Shown here: positions 25,002 through 32,277 of the stretch, in pieces
Numbering within the stretch: the stretch's first letter is position 1
Layout: every line of letters begins with the position of its first letter
Source: Myxococcales bacterium
GTDB taxonomy: Bacteria > Myxococcota_A > Bradymonadia > UBA7976 > UBA1532
Direction: 5' to 3'
NCBI GenBank assembly: GCA_020633555.1
Contig: JACKDL010000002.1
Location: 186,001-250,000, forward strand
Length of the DNA stretch: 64,000 nt
Translations under genes and position numbers: made by a program
The notes under the pieces: model-generated
What the model was told of the DNA's origin: nothing
Databases searched by the model: none
The model's input: the letters and a program-made list of their open reading frames with translations, nothing else

Positions 25002-25061
25002 TCAGGGTCTGTGCACCCTTTGGGCGCATTCTCACACCGGGAAGACTGGGAGGTTGCTTCA

Positions 25062-28016
25062 ATGCACCGGATGGATTTTCAGCCGCGCCTGGCGTGGCTC
25101 CTTGGCCTTTGGGTGGCCCTGTTCGCCGTGGCCTGTGACGACGGCGAGAGCACGAACCCGCCCGCGGAGACGGGGAACGTGGTCGCCGTGGCGAGCGCCG
25201 ACGCGCGCCTGAGCACCGTGGTCTCGCTCATCGAGCGGGCGGGGCTGGTGGAGGCGCTGAGCGCCGACGGCCCGTTCACGGCGTTCCTGCCCATCGACAG
25301 CGCGTTCGAAGGCGTAGACGCCGCCGCGTTGAGCGAGGCCGAGCTGGCCGACATTCTGCAGCGGCACGTGGTGGAGGGGCGCTTCGACGCCGCCGCCGTG
25401 GCAAGCGCCGGCGAGCTGACCGCCCTGAACGGGGTGGCCCTGAAGGTGGTGGCCGAGGGCGGCAACGTCACCCTGAACGGCGCCAAGGTGATGGAGGGCG
25501 ACATCGCCGCCAGCAACGGCGTGATCCACATCGTGGAGGCGATCATCCCGCCGCCCGCGCCGGTGGAGATGCCGGGCACCATCGCCGAGATCGCCGCGGC
25601 CACCGACGATCTGTCGACGCTGGTTCAGCTCGCCACTGACGCGGGCGTGGTGGGGCTGCTGGCAGGCGACGGGCCGTTCACGGTGTTCGCGCCCACCAAC
25701 GACGCCTTCGCGGCCGTGCCGCAGGCGCTGCTGGACGAGCTGGCGGCCGATCCGCAGCTCCTGCAGCTCGTGTTGGCCTACCACGTGGCCAACGGGTCGC
25801 TGGACGCCAGCCAGGTGGCCACCGCGGGCACCATCGACACCCTGGCGGAGCAGCCGCTGACCGTGACCACCGACGGCGGCGTGCAGATCAACGGCGCCAA
25901 CGTGGTGATCCCCGACATCATGGCCAGCAACGGCGTGGTGCACGTCATCGACGCGGTGCTGGTGCCCGAACTGCCCGAGCCCCCCGGCACCCTGGCCGAG
26001 GTGGCCACTGCCGCCGGCAACTTCACCACCCTGCTGGCCGCCGTCGAGGCTGCGGGCCTGACGACCGCGCTGGCCGACCCCGAGGCGGAGCTGACCGTGT
26101 TCGCGCCCACCGACGGGGCCTTCGCGCGCATCCCCGAGGCGGATCTGCAGGCCCTGCTGGCCGACGTGCCCGCCCTGACCAACGTGCTGACCTACCACGT
26201 GGTGGCGGGCCGGCTGAGCGCCGAGCAGGTCATCGCGCAGATGACCCTGACGGCCCTGAACGACGGCGAGCTGGTGGTGGAGAACACCGAGGACGGCGTG
26301 CGGATCAACGGCGCGCTGGTGACCACCGCCGACATCCCCGCCAGCAACGGCGTCATCCACGTCATCGACGCCGTGCTGATGCCCCCGGCCGAGGCGGGCG
26401 ACATCATCGAGACGGCCACCGCCGTGGGCAGCTTCTCGACCCTGCTGGCGGCGGTGGACGCGGCCGGCCTGACCGAGACCCTGAAGGGCGAGGGCCCGTT
26501 CACGGTGTTCGCGCCCACCGACGCGGCCTTCGACGCCCTGCCCGAGGGCACCGTGGCGAGCCTGCTCGAGGCGGCCAACCGCGACCAGCTCGTGGACATC
26601 CTGACCTACCACGTCACCGGCGGGGCCCTGGACGCCGCCGCGGTGACCGAGCGCAGCCTCATCGAGATGCTCAACGGCGTGCGCGCCAAGGTGGAGGTCA
26701 CCGAGGAGGGGGCCTTCATCGGCGGCGCGAAGATCAGCATGACCGACGTGCAGACCCGCAACGGCATCATCCACGTCATCGACGCGGTAATCCTGCCCCC
26801 GGGCAACATCGCCGAGGTGGCCGAGGCGAACGGCAGCTTCGGCACCCTGCTGGCGGCGGTGGAGGCGGCAGGTTTGGCGGGCGCCGTGACGGGCGACGAG
26901 CCGGTGACCGTCTTCGCGCCCACCGACGCGGCCTTCGCGGCGCTGCCCGAGGGCACCGTCGACATGCTGCTGCAGCCCGAGAACCAGCAGATGCTGGCCG
27001 ACATCCTGGCCTACCACGTGGTGCCCGGCGCCCAGCCGGCGGCCGAGGTGCTTGACGTGGGCATGTTCGAGACCGCCAATGGTTTCAACGTGTTCGCCCG
27101 CGCCGTCGGGGACGGCGCGGTGATCAACGAGGCGAACCTGGTCATCACCGACATCCCGGCGCGCAACGGCATCATCCACGTCATCGACGCGGTGATCCTG
27201 CCGCCCGCGCACCTGGTGGACGTGGCGGCCGACGCCGGCATGTTCACCACGCTCATCGCGGCGGTCGAGGCGGCTGGCCTGGTGGACGCGGTGACCGCGC
27301 CCGAGGCCAATCTGGCGGTGTTCGCGCCCACCGACGACGCCTTCGCGGCCCTGCCCGAGGGCACGCTGGAGGCCCTGCTGGCCGATCCCGAGGGGCTGGC
27401 CAACATCCTGCTGTTCCACGCGGTGGGCGGCGCGCCGGGCGCGGCGGAGGTCATCGGCGCCAGCTTCCTGGTGACCGCACAGGGCGCCGGCGTGCCGGTG
27501 ACCGTCAGCGAGGACGGGGTGATGATCGGCGACGCGCACATCGTGGTGACCGACATCCCCGCGCCCAACGGCGTCATCCACGTCATCGACGCGGTGATCC
27601 TGCCGCCGCCCGACCTGATCACCGTGGCCGAGCAGGCCGGCGGCTTCACCACGCTGCTGGCGGCCATCGAGGCAGCCGGGCTGACCGAGGCCATTCGCAG
27701 CGGCGAGTTCACGGTGTTCGCGCCCACCGACGCGGCGTTCGCTGCGCTGCCCGAGGGCACCGTCGAGATGCTGCTGGAGGACATCCCCACGCTGACCCGG
27801 ATCCTGCAGTACCACGTGGTGCCGGGCTTCCAGTTCAGCCCCGACGTGGTGGCCGCGCAGAGCCTGCCCACCCTGGCCGAGGGCCTGAGCCTGCCCATCG
27901 CGGTGTCGGACGACGGCGTGACCGTCGGCGGGGCGCCCGTGAGCGCCGTCGATGTCTTCGCGGGCAACGGCGTCATCCACGTGGTGGATCAGGTGATCCT
28001 GCCGCCCATGAACTGA
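25062..28016 (+). CDS. Lipoprotein with seven fasciclin (FAS1) domains
   Basis: A 984-aa lipoprotein (lipobox AVAC, C25, then DDGES) consisting almost wholly of seven FAS1 domains of about 130-140 residues. Each has the H1 box (FTVFAPTDAAFAALPEGT and variants), a YHV motif and an H2-like end (NGVIHVIDAVILPP). Domain 1 is the most diverged (FLPIDSAF; HIVEAII). FAS1 domains mediate adhesion to surfaces, polymers or other cells. Domains 4 to 7 are the most alike, suggesting internal duplication. The ATG at 25062 has GGGAGG eight bases upstream; a second ATG at 25071 is possible. It stands alone with its own repeat-rich leader. Two or one FAS1 domains are more usual in bacteria. Confidence 0.9.
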   Translation: MHRMDFQPRLAWLLGLWVALFAVACDDGESTNPPAETGNVVAVASADARLSTVVSLIERAGLVEALSADGPFTAFLPIDSAFEGVDAAALSEAELADILQRHVVEGRFDAAAVASAGELTALNGVALKVVAEGGNVTLNGAKVMEGDIAASNGVIHIVEAIIPPPAPVEMPGTIAEIAAATDDLSTLVQLATDAGVVGLLAGDGPFTVFAPTNDAFAAVPQALLDELAADPQLLQLVLAYHVANGSLDASQVATAGTIDTLAEQPLTVTTDGGVQINGANVVIPDIMASNGVVHVIDAVLVPELPEPPGTLAEVATAAGNFTTLLAAVEAAGLTTALADPEAELTVFAPTDGAFARIPEADLQALLADVPALTNVLTYHVVAGRLSAEQVIAQMTLTALNDGELVVENTEDGVRINGALVTTADIPASNGVIHVIDAVLMPPAEAGDIIETATAVGSFSTLLAAVDAAGLTETLKGEGPFTVFAPTDAAFDALPEGTVASLLEAANRDQLVDILTYHVTGGALDAAAVTERSLIEMLNGVRAKVEVTEEGAFIGGAKISMTDVQTRNGIIHVIDAVILPPGNIAEVAEANGSFGTLLAAVEAAGLAGAVTGDEPVTVFAPTDAAFAALPEGTVDMLLQPENQQMLADILAYHVVPGAQPAAEVLDVGMFETANGFNVFARAVGDGAVINEANLVITDIPARNGIIHVIDAVILPPAHLVDVAADAGMFTTLIAAVEAAGLVDAVTAPEANLAVFAPTDDAFAALPEGTLEALLADPEGLANILLFHAVGGAPGAAEVIGASFLVTAQGAGVPVTVSEDGVMIGDAHIVVTDIPAPNGVIHVIDAVILPPPDLITVAEQAGGFTTLLAAIEAAGLTEAIRSGEFTVFAPTDAAFAALPEGTVEMLLEDIPTLTRILQYHVVPGFQFSPDVVAAQSLPTLAEGLSLPIAVSDDGVTVGGAPVSAVDVFAGNGVIHVVDQVILPPMN

Positions 28017-28061
28017 TCGGCGGCGGCAGCACGACACGCCCCACGCCCCCTGGAGACCCGC

Positions 28062-29585
28062 ATGGGCTTCGACACCGATGTGCTGGTGGTGGGGGCGGGC
28101 TTCGGCGGCCTGGCCACGGCGCTGCGCCTGGCCGAGCGGGGCCATCGGGTGACGCTGTGCGAGGCCCTGCGCTACCCCGGCGGCTGCGCCAGCACCTTCA
28201 GCCGGCGTGGCCACCGGTTCGAGGCCGGGGCTACCCTCTTCAGCGGGTTTGGGCCCGGCCAGCTATTCGACCGGTGGATCCGCCGCTACGGCATCGACGT
28301 CGAGCTGGACTGGCTGGACCCGGTGGTGGCGCTGCGGGCCGGCAACGTGACCCTGGCGGTGCCTCCGGATCGCGGGGACTTCGTCGAGCGGATCTGTGCG
28401 CTGCCCGGCGCCCCTGCGGCGCGCGTACGGGCCTTCTTCGCCGAGCAGCGGCGGGTGGCCAACACCCTTTGGGCGCTGTTCGACGATCCGCGGCTGCTGC
28501 CGCCCTTCGGCGCCCGCGGCCTGTGGGCGCATTTGCGGCGGACCCCGCGCTATGTGCCGCTGCTGGCCTGGGTGGGCCGCCCGCTGACCGCGGTGCTGCA
28601 CAAGCACGGTCTGGCAGACTGGTCGCCCCTGCGCGTCTGGCTGGACGGGCTGTGCCAGATCACCGTGCAGTGCAGCGCGGCCGAGGCCGAGGCGCCCTTC
28701 GCGCTGGCCACCATGGACTACTACTTCCGCGGCACCGCCCACGTGCGGCACGGCATCGGGGCGCTGGCAACGGGCCTCACCGACGCCCTGACCCGGCTGG
28801 GGGCCGAGGTCCGATTCTCCAGCCGAGTCAAGGGCTTGCAGCCCATCCCCGGCGGCTGGCGGGCCGAGACCCGCGGCGGCCCCATCACCGCGCGGCGGGT
28901 GGCGCTGAACCTCATCCCCCAGGCGGCGCGGCGGCTGCTGGGCTGGCCCGAGGGCGCGAACCGCGGCCTGGACCGGCGCGCCGCGGCCGTGGCCGATGGC
29001 TGGGGGGCGGCCATGCTGTACCTGGCCGCCGAGCCGCCGCCGGGGGCGCCGGACAAGCCGCAACACCTGCAGTGCGTGCTGGACCCGAGCCGACCCTTGC
29101 AGGAGGGCAACCACATCTTCTGCAGCATCAGCGGCGCCGCCGACCGCGGGCGGGCGCCGGGCAAGCAGCGGACCCTCACGGTGTCGACCCATGTGCCCAT
29201 GGCCACCCTGCGGGCGCTGCCCGAGGCCGAGCAGGGGGCCTACATCGAGCGGATCCAGCACGCCATGCGGGCGACCCTGGCGGCCCGGGCGCCCGAGTGG
29301 TCGGCGGGCGTGCGCTACGCCGAGACCGCCAGCCCCCGCACGTTCGAGCGGTTCACCGGGCGCGACGGGGGCCTGGTGGGCGGGATCCCCCGGCGGGTGG
29401 GCCTGCGGCACTACCTGGACCTGGTGCCGCGGGCCGTGGCGCCCGGGCTGCACCTGGTGGGGGACTCGGTGTTTCCGGGCCAGAGCACCCTGGCCACGGC
29501 GGTGGGGGGCTGGAAGCTCGCGGAGCGGCTCCACCGGGCGCTGGGGGCCCCGGCCCGGGCGCCGCTGCTGGAGGTGAAGGTGTGA
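28062..29585 (+). CDS. FAD-dependent CrtI/carotenoid-desaturase-like oxidoreductase
   Basis: A 507-aa flavoenzyme of the phytoene desaturase/carotenoid isomerase/retinol saturase superfamily. FAD-binding parts are VVGAGFGGLATALRLAERGH (residues 10-29), PGGCAS after the Glu of the first beta-alpha-beta unit, RHGIGALATGL in the middle and the C-terminal GLHLVGDSVFPGQST plus AVGGWKLAERL. The chemistry is probably desaturation or isomerisation of a polyene or isoprenoid. The next SDR gene overlaps its stop by four bases. With isoprenoid genes 20 kb away, a carotenoid role is reasonable but unproven. Confidence 0.8.
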   Translation: MGFDTDVLVVGAGFGGLATALRLAERGHRVTLCEALRYPGGCASTFSRRGHRFEAGATLFSGFGPGQLFDRWIRRYGIDVELDWLDPVVALRAGNVTLAVPPDRGDFVERICALPGAPAARVRAFFAEQRRVANTLWALFDDPRLLPPFGARGLWAHLRRTPRYVPLLAWVGRPLTAVLHKHGLADWSPLRVWLDGLCQITVQCSAAEAEAPFALATMDYYFRGTAHVRHGIGALATGLTDALTRLGAEVRFSSRVKGLQPIPGGWRAETRGGPITARRVALNLIPQAARRLLGWPEGANRGLDRRAAAVADGWGAAMLYLAAEPPPGAPDKPQHLQCVLDPSRPLQEGNHIFCSISGAADRGRAPGKQRTLTVSTHVPMATLRALPEAEQGAYIERIQHAMRATLAARAPEWSAGVRYAETASPRTFERFTGRDGGLVGGIPRRVGLRHYLDLVPRAVAPGLHLVGDSVFPGQSTLATAVGGWKLAERLHRALGAPARAPLLEVKV

Positions 29586-30532
29586 AGGCGTGGGATCGGG
29601 TGCTCGACCAGACCGTGTACTTCAGCTTCGACCGCAGCGGCTTCGAGCGGCACCAGCGCCGCTTCGACCCGGCGGATCTGGCGGTGGATCTGGCGGGCCG
29701 GCGCTACGCGGTGACGGGCGCCAACTCGGGCCTGGGGCTGGCCCTGAGCCGGGGGCTGGCCGAGCGCGGCGCCACCGTGCTGATGCTGTGCCGGGATCCG
29801 GCGCGGGGCGCGGCGGCGGCGCAGGCGCTGCGCGCCGAGCGCCCCCGCGTGAAGGTGCGCGCCGTGGCCTGCGATCTCACCTCGCCGGCCAGCGTGGATC
29901 GGGCGGCGGAGGCCCTGGGCGAGGACCCGCTGCACGGCCTGGCGCACAACGCGGGCCTGCTGCCGGCCACGCGGAGCCTCACCGCGGACGGCCACGAGCT
30001 GACCGTGGCGGTGCACCTGGTGGGCCCCCTGCGGCTCACCGCGCGGCTGCTGCCGGCCCTGCGGGCCGCCGAGGACGCCCGCGTCGCGTGGGTGTCGTCG
30101 GGAGGCATGTACCCACGGCGCCTGGATCTGGACGCCCTGGCGCGCACCGCGGGGCCCTACGACGGGGTCACCGCCTACGCCGACACGAAGCGGGCCCAGG
30201 TGGTCTTGAGCGAGCTGCTGGCCGAGCGGCTGGGGCCTGAGATCGCGGTGAACGCCATGCACCCCGGCTGGGCGGCAACGCCCGGGGTCGAGACGGCGCT
30301 GCCGCGGTTCTACCGGTTCACGGAGGGTCGGTTGCGGACCCCGGCGCAAGGCGCTGACACGGCGGTGTGGTTGCTGGCGGCGGCGCGCTTGCGTGGGGTG
30401 ACCGGGGGCTTCTGGTTCGACCGGGCGCCGGCGGCCACCGAGCCGCTGCCCTTCACCGCCACCCGGCCCGAAGACCGCGGGCGGCTGCTTTCCCTGCTGG
30501 CCGACTGGGCCGGCGTTCAAGGCGCGCTCTGA
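29582..30532 (+). CDS. SDR-family oxidoreductase resembling DHRS12
   Basis: A 316-aa classical SDR with an extended N-terminus (YFSFDRSGFERHQRRF, residues 13-28) like eukaryotic DHRS12 and its bacterial relatives. The Rossmann motif is TGANSGLGLA, then the AHNAG variant of NNAG, VAWVSSGG with the Ser, and YADTKRAQ with Tyr-x3-Lys. The GTG at 29582 overlaps the stop of the CrtI-like gene (GTGA), so the two are translationally coupled and probably act on the same substrate. The C-terminal part ends near the convergent lipoprotein gene (13-bp gap). Confidence 0.85.
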   Translation: MKAWDRVLDQTVYFSFDRSGFERHQRRFDPADLAVDLAGRRYAVTGANSGLGLALSRGLAERGATVLMLCRDPARGAAAAQALRAERPRVKVRAVACDLTSPASVDRAAEALGEDPLHGLAHNAGLLPATRSLTADGHELTVAVHLVGPLRLTARLLPALRAAEDARVAWVSSGGMYPRRLDLDALARTAGPYDGVTAYADTKRAQVVLSELLAERLGPEIAVNAMHPGWAATPGVETALPRFYRFTEGRLRTPAQGADTAVWLLAAARLRGVTGGFWFDRAPAATEPLPFTATRPEDRGRLLSLLADWAGVQGAL

Positions 30533-30545
30533 TCGGGCGCCCGCC

Positions 30546-31574
30546 TCAGTCGGGCTCGACGCAGAGCCCGTCCTCGCACTCCCGATCGCCGAAGCAGTCG
30601 CGATCCTCGCGGCACTGCGGGATGGGGACGCACTCGATGCCCTCGCAGATCTGGAAGGCCGGGCAGCCGAAGTTGTCGCGGCAGCCCTGCACGCAGGCGC
30701 GCTCGTGGCAGATCTCGCGGAAGCCGCAGCTGCTGTCGACGACGCAGCCCTGATCGGCGCAGCGGCCCTCATCCACGGTGATCTGGAAGGGGCCGTCCGT
30801 CTGCCGCCGATAGGCGTCCAGGTACACGTAGAAGACGTCGCCCGGCTCGGCCTGCAGCTCGATCTCGCTGGACCGGTCGGGGCCGCCGTCGTCATCGCAG
30901 GCGACCTCGGCCTCGGGCACACAGGCGTCGCGGCGGGCGTGGAGCACCGTGTCGAAGGGGGTGCCCGCCGTGGTGACGCACCAGGGGCCGGGCCGCGGCG
31001 GGGCGAAGCGGTACAGCACGTCGGGCCCGTCCCCGCCGCACCGGCCGGTAGCGGTGTTGGCCGCGTTGCTGCTGTCGCCCGGCGTCAGGCCTACGGGGAG
31101 GGGGAGGCCCCCGCACGGATCGACGGGCGGCTGCCCGCCGGCGCCGCCTTGGCCCCCGGCGCCGCCGGCGCCGCCCTGACCGCCCTGACCGCCCTGACCG
31201 CCTTGGCCACCGGCGCCGCCGCCGCCGGTGCCGCCCTGACCCCCTGCGCCGCCTTGGCCACCGGCGCCGCCCTGACCGCCGTCGCCGCCGGCACCGCCGT
31301 CGCCGCCGGCACCGCCCTGGCCGCCGGCACCGCCCTGGCCGCCGGCACCGCCCGCGTCCATCGGCTCGGGGGTGGTGGCCAGGTCGATCGGGCTGAGGTC
31401 CTGCGCCGGCACGACGCCATCCTCGGCGCCGCGCTGGGCGGATGCGTCCGGGGCCGCGGGGTACACGCCGCCGTCGGGGGTGGGGAACGACACCATGCAG
31501 CCGCCGAGGGCCAGGGCGCCCGCCAGCGCGGTGAGCTGCCTGCTTCGCACCGTCGCTGCGCGCCGCCGGATCAT
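30546..31574 (-). CDS. Lipoprotein with a Gly-Gly-X tract and Cys-rich C-terminus
   Basis: A 342-aa lipoprotein (lipobox LGGC, C26). Residues 75-148 are almost pure Gly-Gly-X (X = Ala, Gln, Asp, Thr), probably an extended or polyglycine-II-like spacer. A beta domain follows (DPCGGLPLPVGLTPGD ... VTTAGTPFDTVLHARRDAC ... GDVFYVYLDAYR), a pre-peptidase C-terminal-like module. The end holds about 14 Cys in DxxCxxxxxC units (CGFREICHERAC, CPAFQICEG, CREDRDCFGDREC), as in many myxobacterial exported proteins. The ATG overlaps the sixA stop by four bases, so the two are coupled. Function unknown. Confidence 0.72.
   Translation of the reverse strand: MIRRRAATVRSRQLTALAGALALGGCMVSFPTPDGGVYPAAPDASAQRGAEDGVVPAQDLSPIDLATTPEPMDAGGAGGQGGAGGQGGAGGDGGAGGDGGQGGAGGQGGAGGQGGTGGGGAGGQGGQGGQGGQGGAGGAGGQGGAGGQPPVDPCGGLPLPVGLTPGDSSNAANTATGRCGGDGPDVLYRFAPPRPGPWCVTTAGTPFDTVLHARRDACVPEAEVACDDDGGPDRSSEIELQAEPGDVFYVYLDAYRRQTDGPFQITVDEGRCADQGCVVDSSCGFREICHERACVQGCRDNFGCPAFQICEGIECVPIPQCREDRDCFGDRECEDGLCVEPD
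31131..31352 (-). repeat. Gly-Gly-X coding tandem repeat
   Basis: Twenty-four triplet units of GGX, built on 9- and 18-bp DNA repeats, encode residues 75-148 of the lipoprotein. This run is slippage-prone and likely varies in length between strains. Confidence 0.85.
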
Positions 31575-32062
31575 CGATCGCCCGAAATCTGGCGGGCCAC
31601 CAGGTGGCGCACCAGGCGGAAGCCGGCGGGGCGCGCGCAGGCCGCCCGCCAGTCTGCGCCGGTCGCTTCCAGCAGCGCCGCGTCGGCGGTGGCCAGTTCA
31701 AGGGGTTCGCCGGTCAGCCAGTGGGCGGCCTCGCTCATGCCCGGGTTGTGGCCCAGGAGCAGGAGCGGCCCTTCCCCCGTGTGCGCGGCGGCGTGGGCGA
31801 TGATGGTCTGCGGCTCGGCCAGGTACAGGTTGGGTGTGAAGGTCGGGCTCAGGCCGGGCAGGTGCTCGGCCAGGTGCAGCCACGTCTCGTGGGTGCGCGT
31901 CGCGTCGCTCGACGTCACCGCGGTGGGCTGCCAGCCGTTTGCCGCGAGCCACTCGGCCACCTGAGGCGCGGTGCGCCGCCCGCGCGCGTTCAGCGTGCGC
32001 TGGTGATCGGTGCCGCCGCCCGACCAGTCGCTCTTGGCATGGCGCATGAGGATCAAGCGCAT
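31571..32062 (-). CDS. sixA: SixA-type phosphohistidine phosphatase
   Basis: A 163-aa histidine-phosphatase-superfamily protein. LILMRHAKSDW at the N-terminus has the R-H-x catalytic start, the second catalytic His lies in LLLLGHNPGMSEAAHWL, and TSSDATRTHET carries the conserved Arg. The small size without a cap domain and the RHAK start match SixA, which removes phosphate from histidine of phosphotransfer domains. The ATG at 32062 was chosen because GGAGGTG lies seven bases upstream; the in-frame GTG before it sits too close to that site. It is coupled to the Gly-rich lipoprotein, an odd partnership. Confidence 0.88.
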   Translation of the reverse strand: MRLILMRHAKSDWSGGGTDHQRTLNARGRRTAPQVAEWLAANGWQPTAVTSSDATRTHETWLHLAEHLPGLSPTFTPNLYLAEPQTIIAHAAAHTGEGPLLLLGHNPGMSEAAHWLTGEPLELATADAALLEATGADWRAACARPAGFRLVRHLVARQISGDR

Positions 32063-32221
32063 GGGTGACACCTCCCAGTTGGGCCGGCGCAGGGTAGCGA
32101 CTCGGGCCGGTCAGGGGGAACGGGTTGCTGCGCTGAGCCGGTGGTCACTGAGGTAGCCAGTCGGGTGGCCGCTGGCCCCTCCAGCGCCCGCCGCGACTTC
32201 AATGGGGACCGCGAGCGCGCG

Positions 32222-32238
32222 TTGGCACCATCCGTGCA
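32222..32238 (+). promoter_or_regulatory. Sigma-54-type -24/-12 promoter
   Basis: TTGGCAC at 32222-32228 and GTGCA at 32234-32238. The GG (32224-32225) and GC (32236-32237) are exactly 12 bp apart, the spacing sigma-54 requires, and 14 of the conserved positions fit TTGGCACG-N4-TTGCW apart from two bases. Predicted start near 32249, about 29 bp before the ATG. No activator site was identified. Confidence 0.6.
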
Positions 32239-32277
32239 GAAAGCGTGCGGCGTCACGCTCGAACGAGGTTGATGTCC

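Noticed and set aside
25059..28214. A long open frame of more than 1000 codons on the minus strand opposite the FAS1 gene
   Set aside because: It mirrors the seven FAS1 repeats, has His/Gly/Arg-rich composition without domains, and arises because GC-rich codons leave few stops on the opposite strand.
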